Shown piece after piece: positions 36,401-48,000 of a stretch of DNA of 64,000 nucleotides (its first letter is position 1; the number at the start of each line of letters is the position of its first letter). The stretch spans positions 304,001 to 368,000 of the forward strand of contig CAWZYM010000407.1 of assembly GCA_963966185.1 (NCBI GenBank), in the 5' to 3' direction. A program made the translations under genes and the position numbers. Under the pieces are notes generated by a model. That model was not told where the DNA came from. It made no database searches and worked only from the letters and a program-made list of their open reading frames with translations. Source of the stretch: Rhabditoides inermis. Taxonomy: Eukaryota > Nematoda > Chromadorea > Rhabditida > Rhabditidae.

Positions 36401-39400
36401 TGACAAGATAGTAATGATATGATGGCACATAAAATGATGAAATAAGGTGAGTTCCATCTGTGCCACTCTCCATTACCTGCTCGACAAATCGGCGACGTTG
36501 GATGAACGGCTAGAAGTAGCTTCGATAAGCTTTATATATCAACAACCTTCTCACGACTTCAAACTGAAGGATCATTTTCAGAATCAGAACTCAAGTCAGA
36601 TTTTAAATTAATGCCAGTGAATTAGTTTGTATGTCGATTCGAAACGAGAAGCAACAAGCATACTAGCATACTGTGTTATGTGGAGTTAATGATTAATTGA
36701 CAAAATTGGAGAGTGGATAACTAACTGGCAAAGTTATTTAGTCATATTCATATAGGCAGGATGATCTCGCAGTAAAATTTGACTTGTGAAATACATAGAA
36801 TTATGTTGAAAAGTGATGTTCAGCCGATATACCGCGAGTGAAACAGTTTATTCCGACGTTTCGCCTTTATGGCAACATCAGGGAAAGCATTACCTACAAA
36901 ATACAATGTAAAAATGTGATAAAATCTGACAACAATATTAAGCTCAAAAAAGCAACAATACAATACGCAATAACAAAAACGAATGCGGCAAAAACAATGT
37001 GGGTGGATGATGACTACATAATTGGACAGGATTGTACAGTACCTGATGGCTTCGACAATAGACCGTTGCTTGGGGTGCGGGTGAGTGGACATAGAATTAA
37101 ACGACTTATTTTATTTCGGAATTATGACAATTTGCACACAATATACACGGACCCTACTAGTGAAAATATGTGTTCATGGTAGAAATAGTGACAAAACGAT
37201 TGCGCGGCAAACGTCACATCTACTGCAGCTTGGAAGGCAGACTGTGACAATGTATCATTAATATGCTACAATGAAGTTTGCATACTTAGACATTGAACAA
37301 GAGAGATTCCATGAAACTGCTTTCTTCCGAAATTCATTTGCTCGGGAACAGACATCAATTATGTAAACTTGTGACAGCCGATAAAGTATCACTTCTGATC
37401 CGAGATTTTTTGAAAAAAGAAAATTTCATAAATGTGCATTGTGATGTCAGGTGATAGATGATAGAGAGTGAAATAGAGACAAACATTCACACACTAGTTT
37501 ATTCGAAACACGTTCTCATGCCGGCCGTTAGCTTAGCAAGGAAAACGCAGAGCCATTGAAGTTAGTTAATTGGACATTGGAGAGTACCACGGAATCGCCG
37601 GCTTGACAGCGGTTCTCTAGAGTTCTCTGATGTGTCTGCTCAGCAGAGCCTTACGAGCGACACACGTTCTACGTGAATATTCAGTCGTTCAGATTTCCTA
37701 ATTGACGTTCTGAATACGTCGTCATAAACACCTAGTCATAAGCTATATTATATATCTCTGTTGACACTTTAAGCACAACTTCTTTTTATATTGACTGTTA
37801 GCTGCCTATCTGTTGTTGACGATACTGTAAATGACACTTGTAATAGACCAACGCTGATCAATTTGACATTCATTTTAACTGCACAGCTATCGAACTGTGG
37901 ACACTCGCGCTAGCATTTGTTGTCGTGTAGTGAGAACTCAGAGAATTTGTTTTATTATATTTTTTACTAATTCAGTTTCAAACGATTGTCGTTTTGAAAT
38001 AGAGATCACTTCACGGACTACATATGCATGTGCTGTTTTTGTTAATTATATTTTTGATTATTTGATATTACATGTGTTCTCCGATTTTAGTTCTCGTTTC
38101 AACATTTGCGATACGGTTTTCGTTAAAGAAGAACTCCGGGAAAAATATGAATGCCGGTCAATAGGGGCGAAATGATACTTCGGAACACGATTCTGTCATC
38201 AAAAATTCTGAGAGGCTTCAAAAAGTTACGTTTTTGAATTATTGATTACGATTCCTTTGTCCAAATAGCCTAATTGGACGAGGGCGGAGCCACAATCTGC
38301 TGCCCGCCGCTGCCCTACTGCGCTTTCCCGCCAAAATCTGGTTCCGGGCGCGCTAATGTTTTGGGCAGGTGACGGTTTCCCCGGAGTTCTTCGTTAAAGA
38401 AGGACTCCTTGGAATGTGCCAGCCGGCGCGAAATGCTCGCCCCAGTGCCAGTCTGCCGCATGTCTTCGTGTTGAGACCAATTTCACTATTTTCTACCGTG
38501 TCTCTGTCACTGGGTCAGCCCTCGTTTTGCGCGGGAAATCAACAGCAGTGAGGGAGAGTGTACGTGACTCGCGCGGCTTCTTTCATCTTGTGCCAGCCAA
38601 ACACAGAATCGATCACCAAAAAGGCGCGAACTCGTCTCGTGGAGGAAAACTCGTGTCTCTGTGATTGCGCCTGCCCAGCTGATTGGGGGCGGTCTTGCGG
38701 CACTGGCAAAATGCCAAAATCTTGCGCCCAAAGTGGCAGTCAATAGTATTCGTACAGCCGAAAAAAATTCGTTATGCAAATTTTGATGAGTAAAAAAATT
38801 CTTTCTTTTGTAGATATGTTAAAATCACGATACCCTATAAATTATTACCTCTATTGTTGTTTTCCGTGGAGGCCTTCTTTAAAATTAATGATCTTGACAA
38901 GTGCCTCTAGTTGTCAGAAAAATTGTCCTCATTCGTTTTTTTTTCTTGACCACAAGAATCATAATGAACTAGTGCTACTCGCTATAGACTAGCGGGACGT
39001 CTATACGAAATCTACCACGGCTCTTGAGCATCTTTTTCTTTCTCACCGACTTATCAGTAAGGTACATTTTGGTATCAGTAAGCAACTGTGTTTGCGAGAA
39101 AAAGTTTCAAAAAATTGGAGACAACTCGACGAACTACAAATCTCTTGAAGAAATGTTCCGAAATTATAAACACGGCGACCTAGTATACTCATTACATTAT
39201 ACTGTGCAGAGCTGCGCGTCTTCCTCAATCTCAATTTCATTTTTCGACGCTACTTTACCATGGTATAACCTTTCCACTCCTGCTGTGATGAGAAGGCATA
39301 TGGGTACACACGTGGTCACTCGCCTGCAATCCGTTTCTTACGCCCTTCTCACGCCCTTTCTTACGCCCAATCCGTTTCTTACGCATCATTTATCTACCCA

Positions 39401-39446
39401 AACATTACGATACCATGTAAAATATTTTATTTGTATTTCAGTACAT
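33481..39446. other. Unassigned interior of the large element
   Basis: About 6 kb of mixed, AT-rich sequence with no long open frame. The longest are about 60-119 codons and match nothing I recognise. Weak exon-like traces are present: an ATG frame at 36035-36108 ending in a good donor (CGCAA|GTGAGT), and a 114-codon frame at 36838-37182. Two related stretches (TTCGTTAAAGAAG+ACTCC at about 38120 and 38390) suggest a small internal duplication. It could hold degraded or intron-rich genes of the element, but nothing can be assigned. Confidence 0.6.
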
Positions 39447-41231
39447 TCATTGATCCGTATGCCTTTGTTTGATCATTAATTAAAAACAATACAAAATATT
39501 ACAATCTGGATTATTGTCGCCGGTTTGACGACTGTCACAAGATTTCTGGGCGGTCTTATAAAAAAGCGCTTCAAGAACTTCACTTATCATTCGTCAACAT
39601 ATACGTAAACCCGTAAACATCTCATGCGATACATCTTATGCTCAACTCTTGATTTGAGAAAGCTGAATTGAACCTATCGAATATCATTATGGTAATAATG
39701 ATGCATGATAACAGTAGTGTCTATTCTCTCGACATAATGATAATCATCTTGATAGCAGGGGTGAAGTTTGAGTATGATGAAAATGATTGTTATTAATCGT
39801 CATACACGAAGAAACCTTTATTTATGTTTATTATTATTAGGAAGTTATGTGCACTCAAAATCGGTGTCGATTCAAGTTTAAATAAATTACAAACTTCAAT
39901 TTGAGTGCAACATCCATTTCTCGGTGCTGTTCGAAACAGCACGTCGAAGCATACATTATTGATCCTGAAAAAATTAGATACTACATTCATTGCCAGAATG
40001 TTTAAACCTAGTTGATATGCGTCCTACTTGATTCGTGGCATGCATTTCTTTAACTAAAACGCTGCACATAGTACTTAGGGTGTGAGCAATATTCATGCTC
40101 GCGAGATGTTGCCGTCTCTGACTCAATCACTTTATCACACACCGTCTGCGAAACATGAACGCACTTTTGACGTATATTCACATGTGTTTCTCAAGTTGGT
40201 CACACTTTGCAAATGCATCTTGCCGATAAACAGTTCCGTGAAACATGACCTGTACATATACGTACATGCTCGAAGTCTGTGTGTTGTGCCGGCATGAGTC
40301 ATATAACGAAGAAAGTGCATGATTTAGCGGATACTGTCAGGTCGTACGAATAGCATGAGCATCAATAAATGTGCACAGATGAGGATCAATGCACTGAAAC
40401 AACACAAACACACTTGTGTTCGATTCATCAATCTCATTTTCCCGTCCCAGTGAGCGGTTGCCCCTTTCCGCGCTCACTCGAATGACCACCCGACGACAAT
40501 GAAAGTCACCGCCGCCGTCGCTCGGATATAAGGTTTCTCGGAGTATCGACTGATTCTCAAATTGAGGCCGTTCACGGCGAGACGATAAGGCGACGCCGAA
40601 TAAGCCTGTTGGAAGTGCACTAGTGGGCAACACGCGGATTTCTCGGATTTCGCAACATGATGGTGACGTATGGATTGACCGGGAGCAAGTATGCAAATGG
40701 ACGCGAGAAGTTCAAGAACGTTCGACGGTAGAGGCAACGTGGTTCATAGAATGGATCAAGGCCGCATACCGTATGGAAGAAGAAAAAAGATTCTCAAAAG
40801 TTGCTAACCATCGGATGAGGCTTTTCTATAGGGAGCATTACCCTCCAAGGACCCATCGGGGGACAAAATACTAAACCTTGGTACATTCCGCGCCAAGTTT
40901 GTATTTTGTGTTTTGTGTTATGTCTGCACCTATGGCTATGGATAAACCATTATTATTATCACAGGCGTTAATCATGAAGCGAACAATCAGCAGCGTCAAG
41001 TCAAGTTTGTTTATAAAGACAATATGAAAAATAAAGACGACTGAAATATACATACATTCTACGATGGCATGAGATAACTTATCGTGAGTCGTGGAAGTTG
41101 TTCGTCAATCGCGCTCAAAGAACATTGTAACCGTGGATATGAATTGTGTTTTGTCTCATTATCATAGCGCCAATATGCCCACGCGGAACTGTGAAGTGGG
41201 CAGTTTTAAATACGTGACGGTACCCCAGCAC
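39447..41231 (+). repeat. Left arm of a 1.79-kb inverted repeat
   Basis: From TCATTGATCCGTATGCC (39447) to GTGACGGTACCCCAGCAC (about 41231). It is repeated in inverse at 41978-42542 joined to 51989-53210; the latter two pieces are one arm split by the BEL element. Identity is high throughout: short frames such as 39793-39990 and 52667-52864 are the same on opposite strands. The right arm runs directly into the right terminal repeat, whereas the left arm has no terminal repeat beside it. Confidence 0.92.
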
Positions 41232-41977
41232 AACAGAAGAAATTATACAAGAGAAAAAGAAGAAATTATATAACTGTTTCTAGAAAAGTGATGAGCTTGA
41301 TGCGGAAACGTGAGAGTGGACCGAAGAAATCATATAACTGTTTCTAGAAAAGTGATGTGATCGATGCAGAGACGTTAGAGTAGAAATAAGAAATTATATA
41401 ACTGTTTCTAGAAAAGTGATGAGCTCGATGCGGAGACGTGAGAATAGACAGAAGAGAGCATAGAACTGTTTCTAGAAAAGTGATACAATAAATACAAAAA
41501 AATTATAAAACAGAAAACACAGGTTCTCAATTGAGCACTATCGACTTTAGTGTAGTTAAAATTGATGTGCGAACCTGTGCGCTTTTAGAGAAATTTCTGA
41601 AATTCTGTTAACAAACCCTAGGTATGAATCGTATGAATACGAATATTATATATAATGAATAATATATAATGAATATTAAATGTACTATAGTCGCCGCCTG
41701 GTGGATAGTTTCTGTTATTGCCAGCCGGGGTCAGTTGGCGAAACTCAGTTTCGAGCGAGAGAGGCCAGACAGCGCGGGTCGAGTGTCGTGCGGCCTCTTT
41801 GATTTGCATGCCGGCTTCTTTGATCAATATAATCGTTTGAAAGCGCGCGCTTGGGTCTCCTCACGACTAGAAGGTAGATTGAATGCGACTCGAGGGTAGA
41901 TCGATTTTCTACCGTCATCTGGCGAACTACTGTATCTCCCAGAATAATATTATAATACTGCATTTATTTATCGACTT
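41232..41977. other. Spacer between inverted-repeat arms, with 64-bp tandem repeat
   Basis: About 745 bp. The first part (41255-41490) holds four copies of a 63-66-bp repeat marked by ACTGTTTCTAGAAAAGTGAT at about 41271, 41337, 41400 and 41464. The rest is unique, including a G/C-richer stretch at 41690-41900. No gene is seen. Confidence 0.8.
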
Positions 41978-42542
41978 TTGTGCTGGGGTACCGTCACGTA
42001 TTTAAAACTGCCCACTTCACAGTTCCGCGTGGGCATATTGGCGCTATGATAATGAGACAAAACACAATTCATATCCACGGTTACAATGTTCTTTGAGCGC
42101 GATTGACGAACAACTTCCACGACTCACGATAAGTTATCTCATGCCATCGTAGAATGTATGTATATTTCAGTCGTCTTTATTTTTCATATTGTCTTTATAA
42201 ACAAACTTGACTTGACGCTGCTGATTGTTCGCTTCATGATTAACGCCTGTGATAATAATAATGGTTTATCCATAGCCATAGGTGCAGACATAACACAAAA
42301 CACAAAATACAAACTTGGCGCGGAATGTACCAAGGTTTAGTATTTTGTCCCCCGATGGGTCCTTGGAGGGTAATGCTCCCTATAGAAAAGCCTCATCCGA
42401 TGGTTAGCAACTTTTGAGAATCTTTTTTCTTCTTCCATACGGTATGCGGCCTTGATCCATTCTATGAACCACGTTGCCTCTACCGTCGAACGTTCTTGAA
42501 CTTCTCGCGTCCATTTGCATACTTGCTCCCGGTCAATCCATA
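41978..42542 (-). repeat. Right inverted-repeat arm, proximal piece
   Basis: Reverse complement of about 40667-41231. It ends at CCATA (42538-42542), the 5-bp target duplicated by the BEL insertion, and resumes at 51989. Confidence 0.92.
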
Positions 42543-43217
42543 TAAGCGGAAACAGACTACTCGCCACAACCAACAACCTTCTCCCAACAGGAATACTGTA
42601 ACCAGTATCACTTCCAATGCTTCAAGCACACAGCACAACAACACAATCAATTCACAAGTGTTTATCGCATGCAATCGAAACAAGTTAAGTCCTTCGGAGA
42701 CGGGCAGTTGCGGACGGTTGGAGAGTCGCTGGACTTCCAGTTGCCTTAGAGCGGACTTATGTACGTTTCGAAGTGATCCTCAGAGAGAATCACAGTGGTA
42801 GGTCAGAACGCCACGTGCCGCTTTGCACTGACCGTATACGAGAGTGGACGGTGGATTAGAACACGCGACACTGCTCTATGAGTGAGTTGTATGTGCTGAC
42901 CGAAACGCTGGGAGTGGTCGGGTCGGATTGGTCTCAGAGGAGACGAAAAGGGGTAGTCCAAAAGGACAAGAAAGCTTTTGAATCCCGGAGGAGATTCGAT
43001 TGGTCGCGGAGGACAGGAATTGCTCACAAGACTGGTTTTCTCAGAGCAAAGTTGAAATGACTGCTGCTGGGCCGTGGCCCCTCTCTTTTGTACTGCCCGC
43101 AACGTCTGCTGTCTAGACATTTCCTCATTGGCGTGACCGATTAACAAATGAACGCCATTAGTCCGTATTCCCAACGCGTATTATGCAACGTGTCGATAGT
43201 CGCGTCGTTCCACGACA
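42543..43217 (-). repeat. 3' LTR of large BEL/Pao element
   Basis: 675 bp, matching 51309-51983. On the minus strand it runs TGTCGTGGAACGACGCGAC to GTTTCCGCTTA. Its terminal ~15 bp on each side resemble the LTR of the small BEL element. Short frames inside it (for example 42803-43174 minus) are duplicated in the other LTR and are not credible genes. Confidence 0.95.
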
Positions 43218-43226
43218 CTCCCCCCT
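43218..43226 (-). promoter_or_regulatory. Polypurine tract, large BEL element
   Basis: On the minus strand AGGGGGGAG lies immediately before the 3' LTR start TGTCGTGG. Confidence 0.85.
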
Positions 43227-43488
43227 GAACAACGATGGTGGGGGTGTATAAAATCAGGAGAAATCGATAACTAACTATTCGACGACCGATCGATGAGACA
43301 TGATGACACTGTTCCGTTTCCGATCAATACTAATCGATATGACATACGTAATTGGTTTTATTTAACAGGGGCGGACCAATGGAACCCCAACGGAACACTA
43401 CAATCTACAATAAATATGAATAACATTGGACCAATAGAACATGGTGCGGGTATGCGATAGGTTGAATATGGTGCTGAACATCCCTCCT

Positions 43489-43887
43489 TCAGTCCCGAGG
43501 AGTGATTTCCGCGCACATGGAAACGTGGTGGCCAGTCTTGCCGCAGACGGCGCAGCGACGGTTGACGTGCCTGCACGGCTGAGCGTGCGCCCTTGCGCAG
43601 ATGGGGCACCGCCTGAGATCCCTGATGCGGTTCTGGCGTGCTCCCAGGGAGGGGAACACGTCGCAAAGAGAGGACCTGTGCATGTTTCCGCAAAAGTGGC
43701 ATGCCGAAGTGTTGGGGGTGACGGTGGGGGAGGCGTTGGTGCGCACCGATTTACGGGAGACGGGAGACGGCGACCTCGCTGCCGATCGCTTGCGGGACTT
43801 GGTCGTCGAGGGGTCCCTGCTCATGATGCGAGGCGACATAGCCGACGAAATGGCGCTCGTCAGCCTCCTCATCTCGAGGAGAAGGTC
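43489..43887 (-). CDS. ORF3 exon 2: nucleocapsid-like triple zinc-knuckle protein
   Basis: Open frame of 132 codons plus stop, downstream of pol on the element's sense strand. It has a Ser/Arg/Lys-rich basic stretch, then three CCHC-type knuckles: CX2CX3HX4C (CHFCGNMHRSSLC), CX2CX3HX3C (CPICARAHAQPC) and CX2CX4HX4C (CAVCGKTGHHVSMC). They are separated by 18 and 6 residues, the same gaps as in both Gags here. The exon begins after a plausible acceptor (ATAATTCCAG at 43888-43889) and is in phase 0 with exon 1. An unspliced start at the internal ATG (43872) is possible. A nucleic-acid-binding accessory role is inferred from the knuckles; no known BEL protein of this form comes to mind. Confidence 0.65.
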   Translation of the reverse strand, partial: DLLLEMRRLTSAISSAMSPRIMSRDPSTTKSRKRSAARSPSPVSRKSVRTNASPTVTPNTSACHFCGNMHRSSLCDVFPSLGARQNRIRDLRRCPICARAHAQPCRHVNRRCAVCGKTGHHVSMCAEITPRD

Positions 43888-44206
43888 CTGGAATTATACG
43901 ATGATAATTCCTAGCCATGGTCCGTTCCGTTTCCGAATTGATAATCGATTCGAGATAACATTACTGGTTATGTGATGAGATAGAAAATAGTCGACGAGTT
44001 ATCGCTCAGGGCGGTAGTAACTGTATGCAATCAATAAGTATAAAACACTCGATAATGGTGTGTAGCCAAAAGTTATTCGATCGGAAATGAGGAATAATAT
44101 CTCCAATGATAATTGATTGAATTCGGTAATCGATTGGTGATCGATGGTGGAAATAATCGATTGGTGATCGATGGTGGAAATAAAGGTGGAAATAAATGAA
44201 CCACAC

Positions 44207-44419
44207 CTCATTGGACACGTTGGTCTTCTCCGGGGTTGTCTTCTGGGTAGCGTGGACTGGGTGGATCTCCTGTCCGTTCAGGTTAACGGCATTGAGAGCC
44301 TCCGACAGCGCGAGCGGCGTCACTCTAAGGGCTCCTGGCTGCGCACCCTGGTGGGGCGGAGTCATCGGTGTATCGTCTGCCGAAATGAACGATGTGTCGG
44401 AGGCTGAGCGAGATGCCAT
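44207..44419 (-). CDS. ORF3 exon 1 (probable N-terminal exon, 71 codons)
   Basis: Starts MASRSASDTSFISADDTP, Ser/Thr/Pro-rich and uncharged for about 30 residues, and resembles no family I know. The frame continues past 44207 into low-complexity tandem sequence (a duplicated HHRSPIDY segment), which looks like intron read-through. A donor GAG|GTGTGG at 44207/44206 would remove 319 bp (43888-44206) and join exon 2 in phase 0, giving about 203 aa in all. It begins 620 bp after the pol stop, so it would need a subgenomic or spliced transcript. The splice is an inference. Confidence 0.5.
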
Positions 44420-45038
44420 GTTGCTGCAATTTTAACGATCTCTAGCGAATTTTAACGATGGTGATAACTCAAACGCGCATCAGCATCACATATCGATCAC
44501 GATCAATGTGGGGCAGGCTAGCCACGGTGAGATTATTTTAGCAAGGAACTGATATGATATGATGATACGTACAGAAACTAAGATGAAGACAATCAAAGAC
44601 GCGTAGATGATAAATGTTACAACATCAAGGTCATCAGGCTGAACCGTCGATAAGCGTCACAAACATCAATGGTCATAAGGGAAAGGAAGATAGCGAATGA
44701 CATGGTATTCCTTCGATCTGTCAATAGTGGTCTTTTATGTATACCGACGGACCACAGTTTCAGAACTTTCTGGGAACATGCAAATTCGAATTTGAATTGG
44801 CCGTATTTTGTAGTACACTCCTGTTGGCTAATAGCGGCTACCCGACAGAAGTCGCTCGTAGTTATGTTCGAATGTCTTGTATGATCATTAAATACTACGG
44901 ATGTTCCGGAATTTACGAATATCGTGGTATTTATTAGAATAGAGATTATTTGGTGTCATTAGGGTTGTGATGTAGTTTTTTTAATACAAAGTTGAAACAA
45001 TTAAAGAGGGAATAGTTACTATCGACTCGTTATTATTT
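44420..45038. other. Interval between pol stop and ORF3
   Basis: 619 bp without a credible frame. Short plus-strand frames (for example 44669-44884) match nothing. It could contain a leader or splice acceptor for ORF3 expression, but no specific site stands out. Confidence 0.5.
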
Positions 45039-48000
45039 TCATTGACTTGTGTTTGTATATTCTCCGATTTCTAATGGTATAAGGGCATTTATCGATCTTT
45101 CTTTTGACCTTTGTGCGGAGGTTGAGACGATTACAGATCGGATCTGCCCGTCTTTACTGGGTACCAGTTGTGTTATTTTTCCTAGAGGCCAGTTATACCT
45201 GGGAACGTTCTCATCGCTTATTATGACTATCATACCTACTTTCGGCTTTATATTGGTGTATCGTTTGTTGTCGATGCGAAGCCTATGCGATTCTCTCAGA
45301 TTTTTTATATATTCATCGGACCAGATATCCCAAAATTTGTCCCGGCATTCCTGTGATTTACCCAGGGACTTGATTGTTCGATGGTAGGCTGCTGTCTCGT
45401 CTTCTCCCTCGTATGTCGAATCGTTATCGTCGTTGTTAGAAGGGAATTGTAGTGGAATGGTGGCAATGTTTGGGGAGATGATATCTATGGGTCTTATCAC
45501 TTTGCTGTCCGATTGCTGGGACACATATGTCAATGGTCGAGCATTTATTATTGATTCTATCTCTATCAATTGAGTTTCCAGCTGTGATGGAGATAATTTT
45601 CTTCTTCCTATGGATTTGTTTAGACCTCTCTTAATTGATTGAATCAATCGTTCGTAGGCAGCTCCTCTCCAGGGGCTCAGTGCAGGTATGTGCTTCCAGG
45701 TGATTTGTTTGCTGGCTGCGAACTGTTGAACCTGCTGATTTTTCTCAAGTATCTCTTTTGTTAGTGTGAAATTAGTCGCGTTATCTGATAAGATAGTGGA
45801 CGGCTGTCCCCGTCTTGCTATGAATTTGCGAAGGGCGTGGATGAATGTGTTCGCTGATAGATCGTTTACCATTTCTAAATGGACTAGGCGTGTGCTGAAG
45901 CAGGTGAAAATGCAACCCCATAGTTTTGTGTCTTTCACTTGGTGTAAGTTGAAAAGATCAACTCCAGTAGAGTGAAACGGTTTGCTTTTTGTCACTCGAT
46001 CATCTGGCATGTTTGAAGTGTTTGGGTATTTGAACGTGTATGAGTTATATCGTTTGCAGATCACGCATTTTGAAAGTTCGTTGCGAACTGATTGCCTTCC
46101 ACGGGTGATCCAGTATCGATCCCGTATAGTCGCTAGGGTTTGGTTCGGTCCTATGTGGGCGTTGTCTATGTGAACTTTCCGTATTAGTAGTTTTGCCAAG
46201 TGGCTTCCCCCTTCGATAATTGTTGGGAACTTTGCGTCTTCCTGTAGATTTGTGTTACCCAGCCTGCCTCGGCTTCGTACAATGCCGTGTTGATCTGTGA
46301 AAGGGTTCAGGTTTCTATGTTTCATGGAATTTTCGTTGATGTTGAATTTGTGTTGATGATTTCTTATGGTGCGGCGTAAGGTACGTTGGTATTCGGATGG
46401 TGACCATTCTTCTTTCACTCGAGATTTTGATATATGGTTGAAGGATTGTGAGAACTTACTGAGAAATCTTTCAATATTCCAGTTAAGTTTCACGTATCTG
46501 TCGATATTTGATGAGTTCTCAATATCAGTGACACCTTTGTTGTACGTCTCCGAGTGGTTAGTGAGTAGTGATTCGGCTTGGGGTGGTATGATGAATGATT
46601 CCGACCACGTTGTTTCTGATCTGTTCAGGAACGCTGGTCCTTTCCACCAGTTTGACGTGTCTATGGATGTGCTTTCCAATCCGCGAGTTATGTGATCCGC
46701 TGGGTTGTCTCCTGATGCGACGTGACGAAGAATGATACTGATTCCAATGTCATTTAGACGAGTTGTGATTTCGTATATTTCCTTGATTCTTCGTTGGACG
46801 AATTTCTCTTGCTTCGTGGAGTTTGGTGTTTTTATCCAAGCTATGGCAACACTTGAATCGGAGAATAAGTGTACAGTTTTCGTATCAATTTCTCCCTGGA
46901 ATTCCTTGATTAGGAATTCTACCATTCTGCACCCGGCCAAGATGCCTAGAAGTTCTAGCTTAGGTATTGTCAGTTTGTTTCGTAAAGGAGCTAATCGTTG
47001 TTTTGCGAATATTAATTCTGCCCTTGGGTTAATGTTGAAATTCTTGCTCATTTCACGAATGTATGCGCACGCTCCGTACATTTCGGTGGAGGCATCTGTG
47101 AAAATACACATGTCATGATACGAAGATGGAACCACCGCATTTGTCATTCTGTTGCGTAGTACCAAGGTATCAATTTTCGATATTATTGCTTCCCAACGTT
47201 TGTTGTCTGCTTCCGCTAGCTTGTCGTCCCACTGCGTGTTCTTGGTCCAAAGTTCTTGCATGAATATTTTTGCCTTTGTCAACAGTGGACACACTAATCC
47301 TAGTGGATCATAAACCGAAGCTAGGTTGCTTACGACCGTACGTTTTGTGTTTATTTCAGGATTTTTGCGTATGAGGTGGACCGGAATGGCTATTTTATCG
47401 TTCTGGGGGTCCCACCGTATTCCTAAGATTTTAACATTGACTCCGCTGGCTTTGTCTTTCTCTTCAATGACATTGTTGATTGATGAACTGTTAGACAGGT
47501 ATTCTCTCAAGTTCATATTGATCTCGTTGAACAGTATCTTCGAGGTGCGATAATATTCAATTAGGGTATCTGTGTTGTTGCTTCGCATGATCACATTGTC
47601 CACATAGGTGTTGTCTTGGATTTGCCTGCTTAACGGGGAGTTTGTTTTCTCTAGATGATATACAATAGATTGTGCAAGTAGGTAGGGCGAGGCGTTAACT
47701 CCGAAGGGAATGCGGGTGTATCGCATTTGTATGACATTGTCGATAGAAAAATCCTTTCGGAGCGGATCTTTGAACCACAGGAATCTCACTGCGTCTCTGT
47801 CTATGTTCTGTAGGTGGACCATTAAAAATGCTTTTTCTACGTCTGCAATCATTATATGTTTGTTCAGCCTGGCTCGCAGTAGCATTCCACAAATATCTGG
47901 TAGTAGTGTGGGTCCCTGATGGATGATGTCGTTGAGTGATAGTTCGTATTTCATGTGAGAACTTGCGTCGAAAACTACTCTAAGTTTAGTTGTGTTGCTG

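Noticed and set aside
36858..36882. Hammerhead-like core on the minus strand (CTGATG, short stem, GAAAC)
   Set aside because: The position expected to be A after CUGAUG is U, stem II needs an extra unpaired base, and no convincing stems I and III or cleavage site were found.
42803..43174. 123-codon frame in the LTR (also at 51569-51940) as a gene
   Set aside because: It lies wholly within the LTR, is duplicated by LTR identity, and has no recognisable domain.
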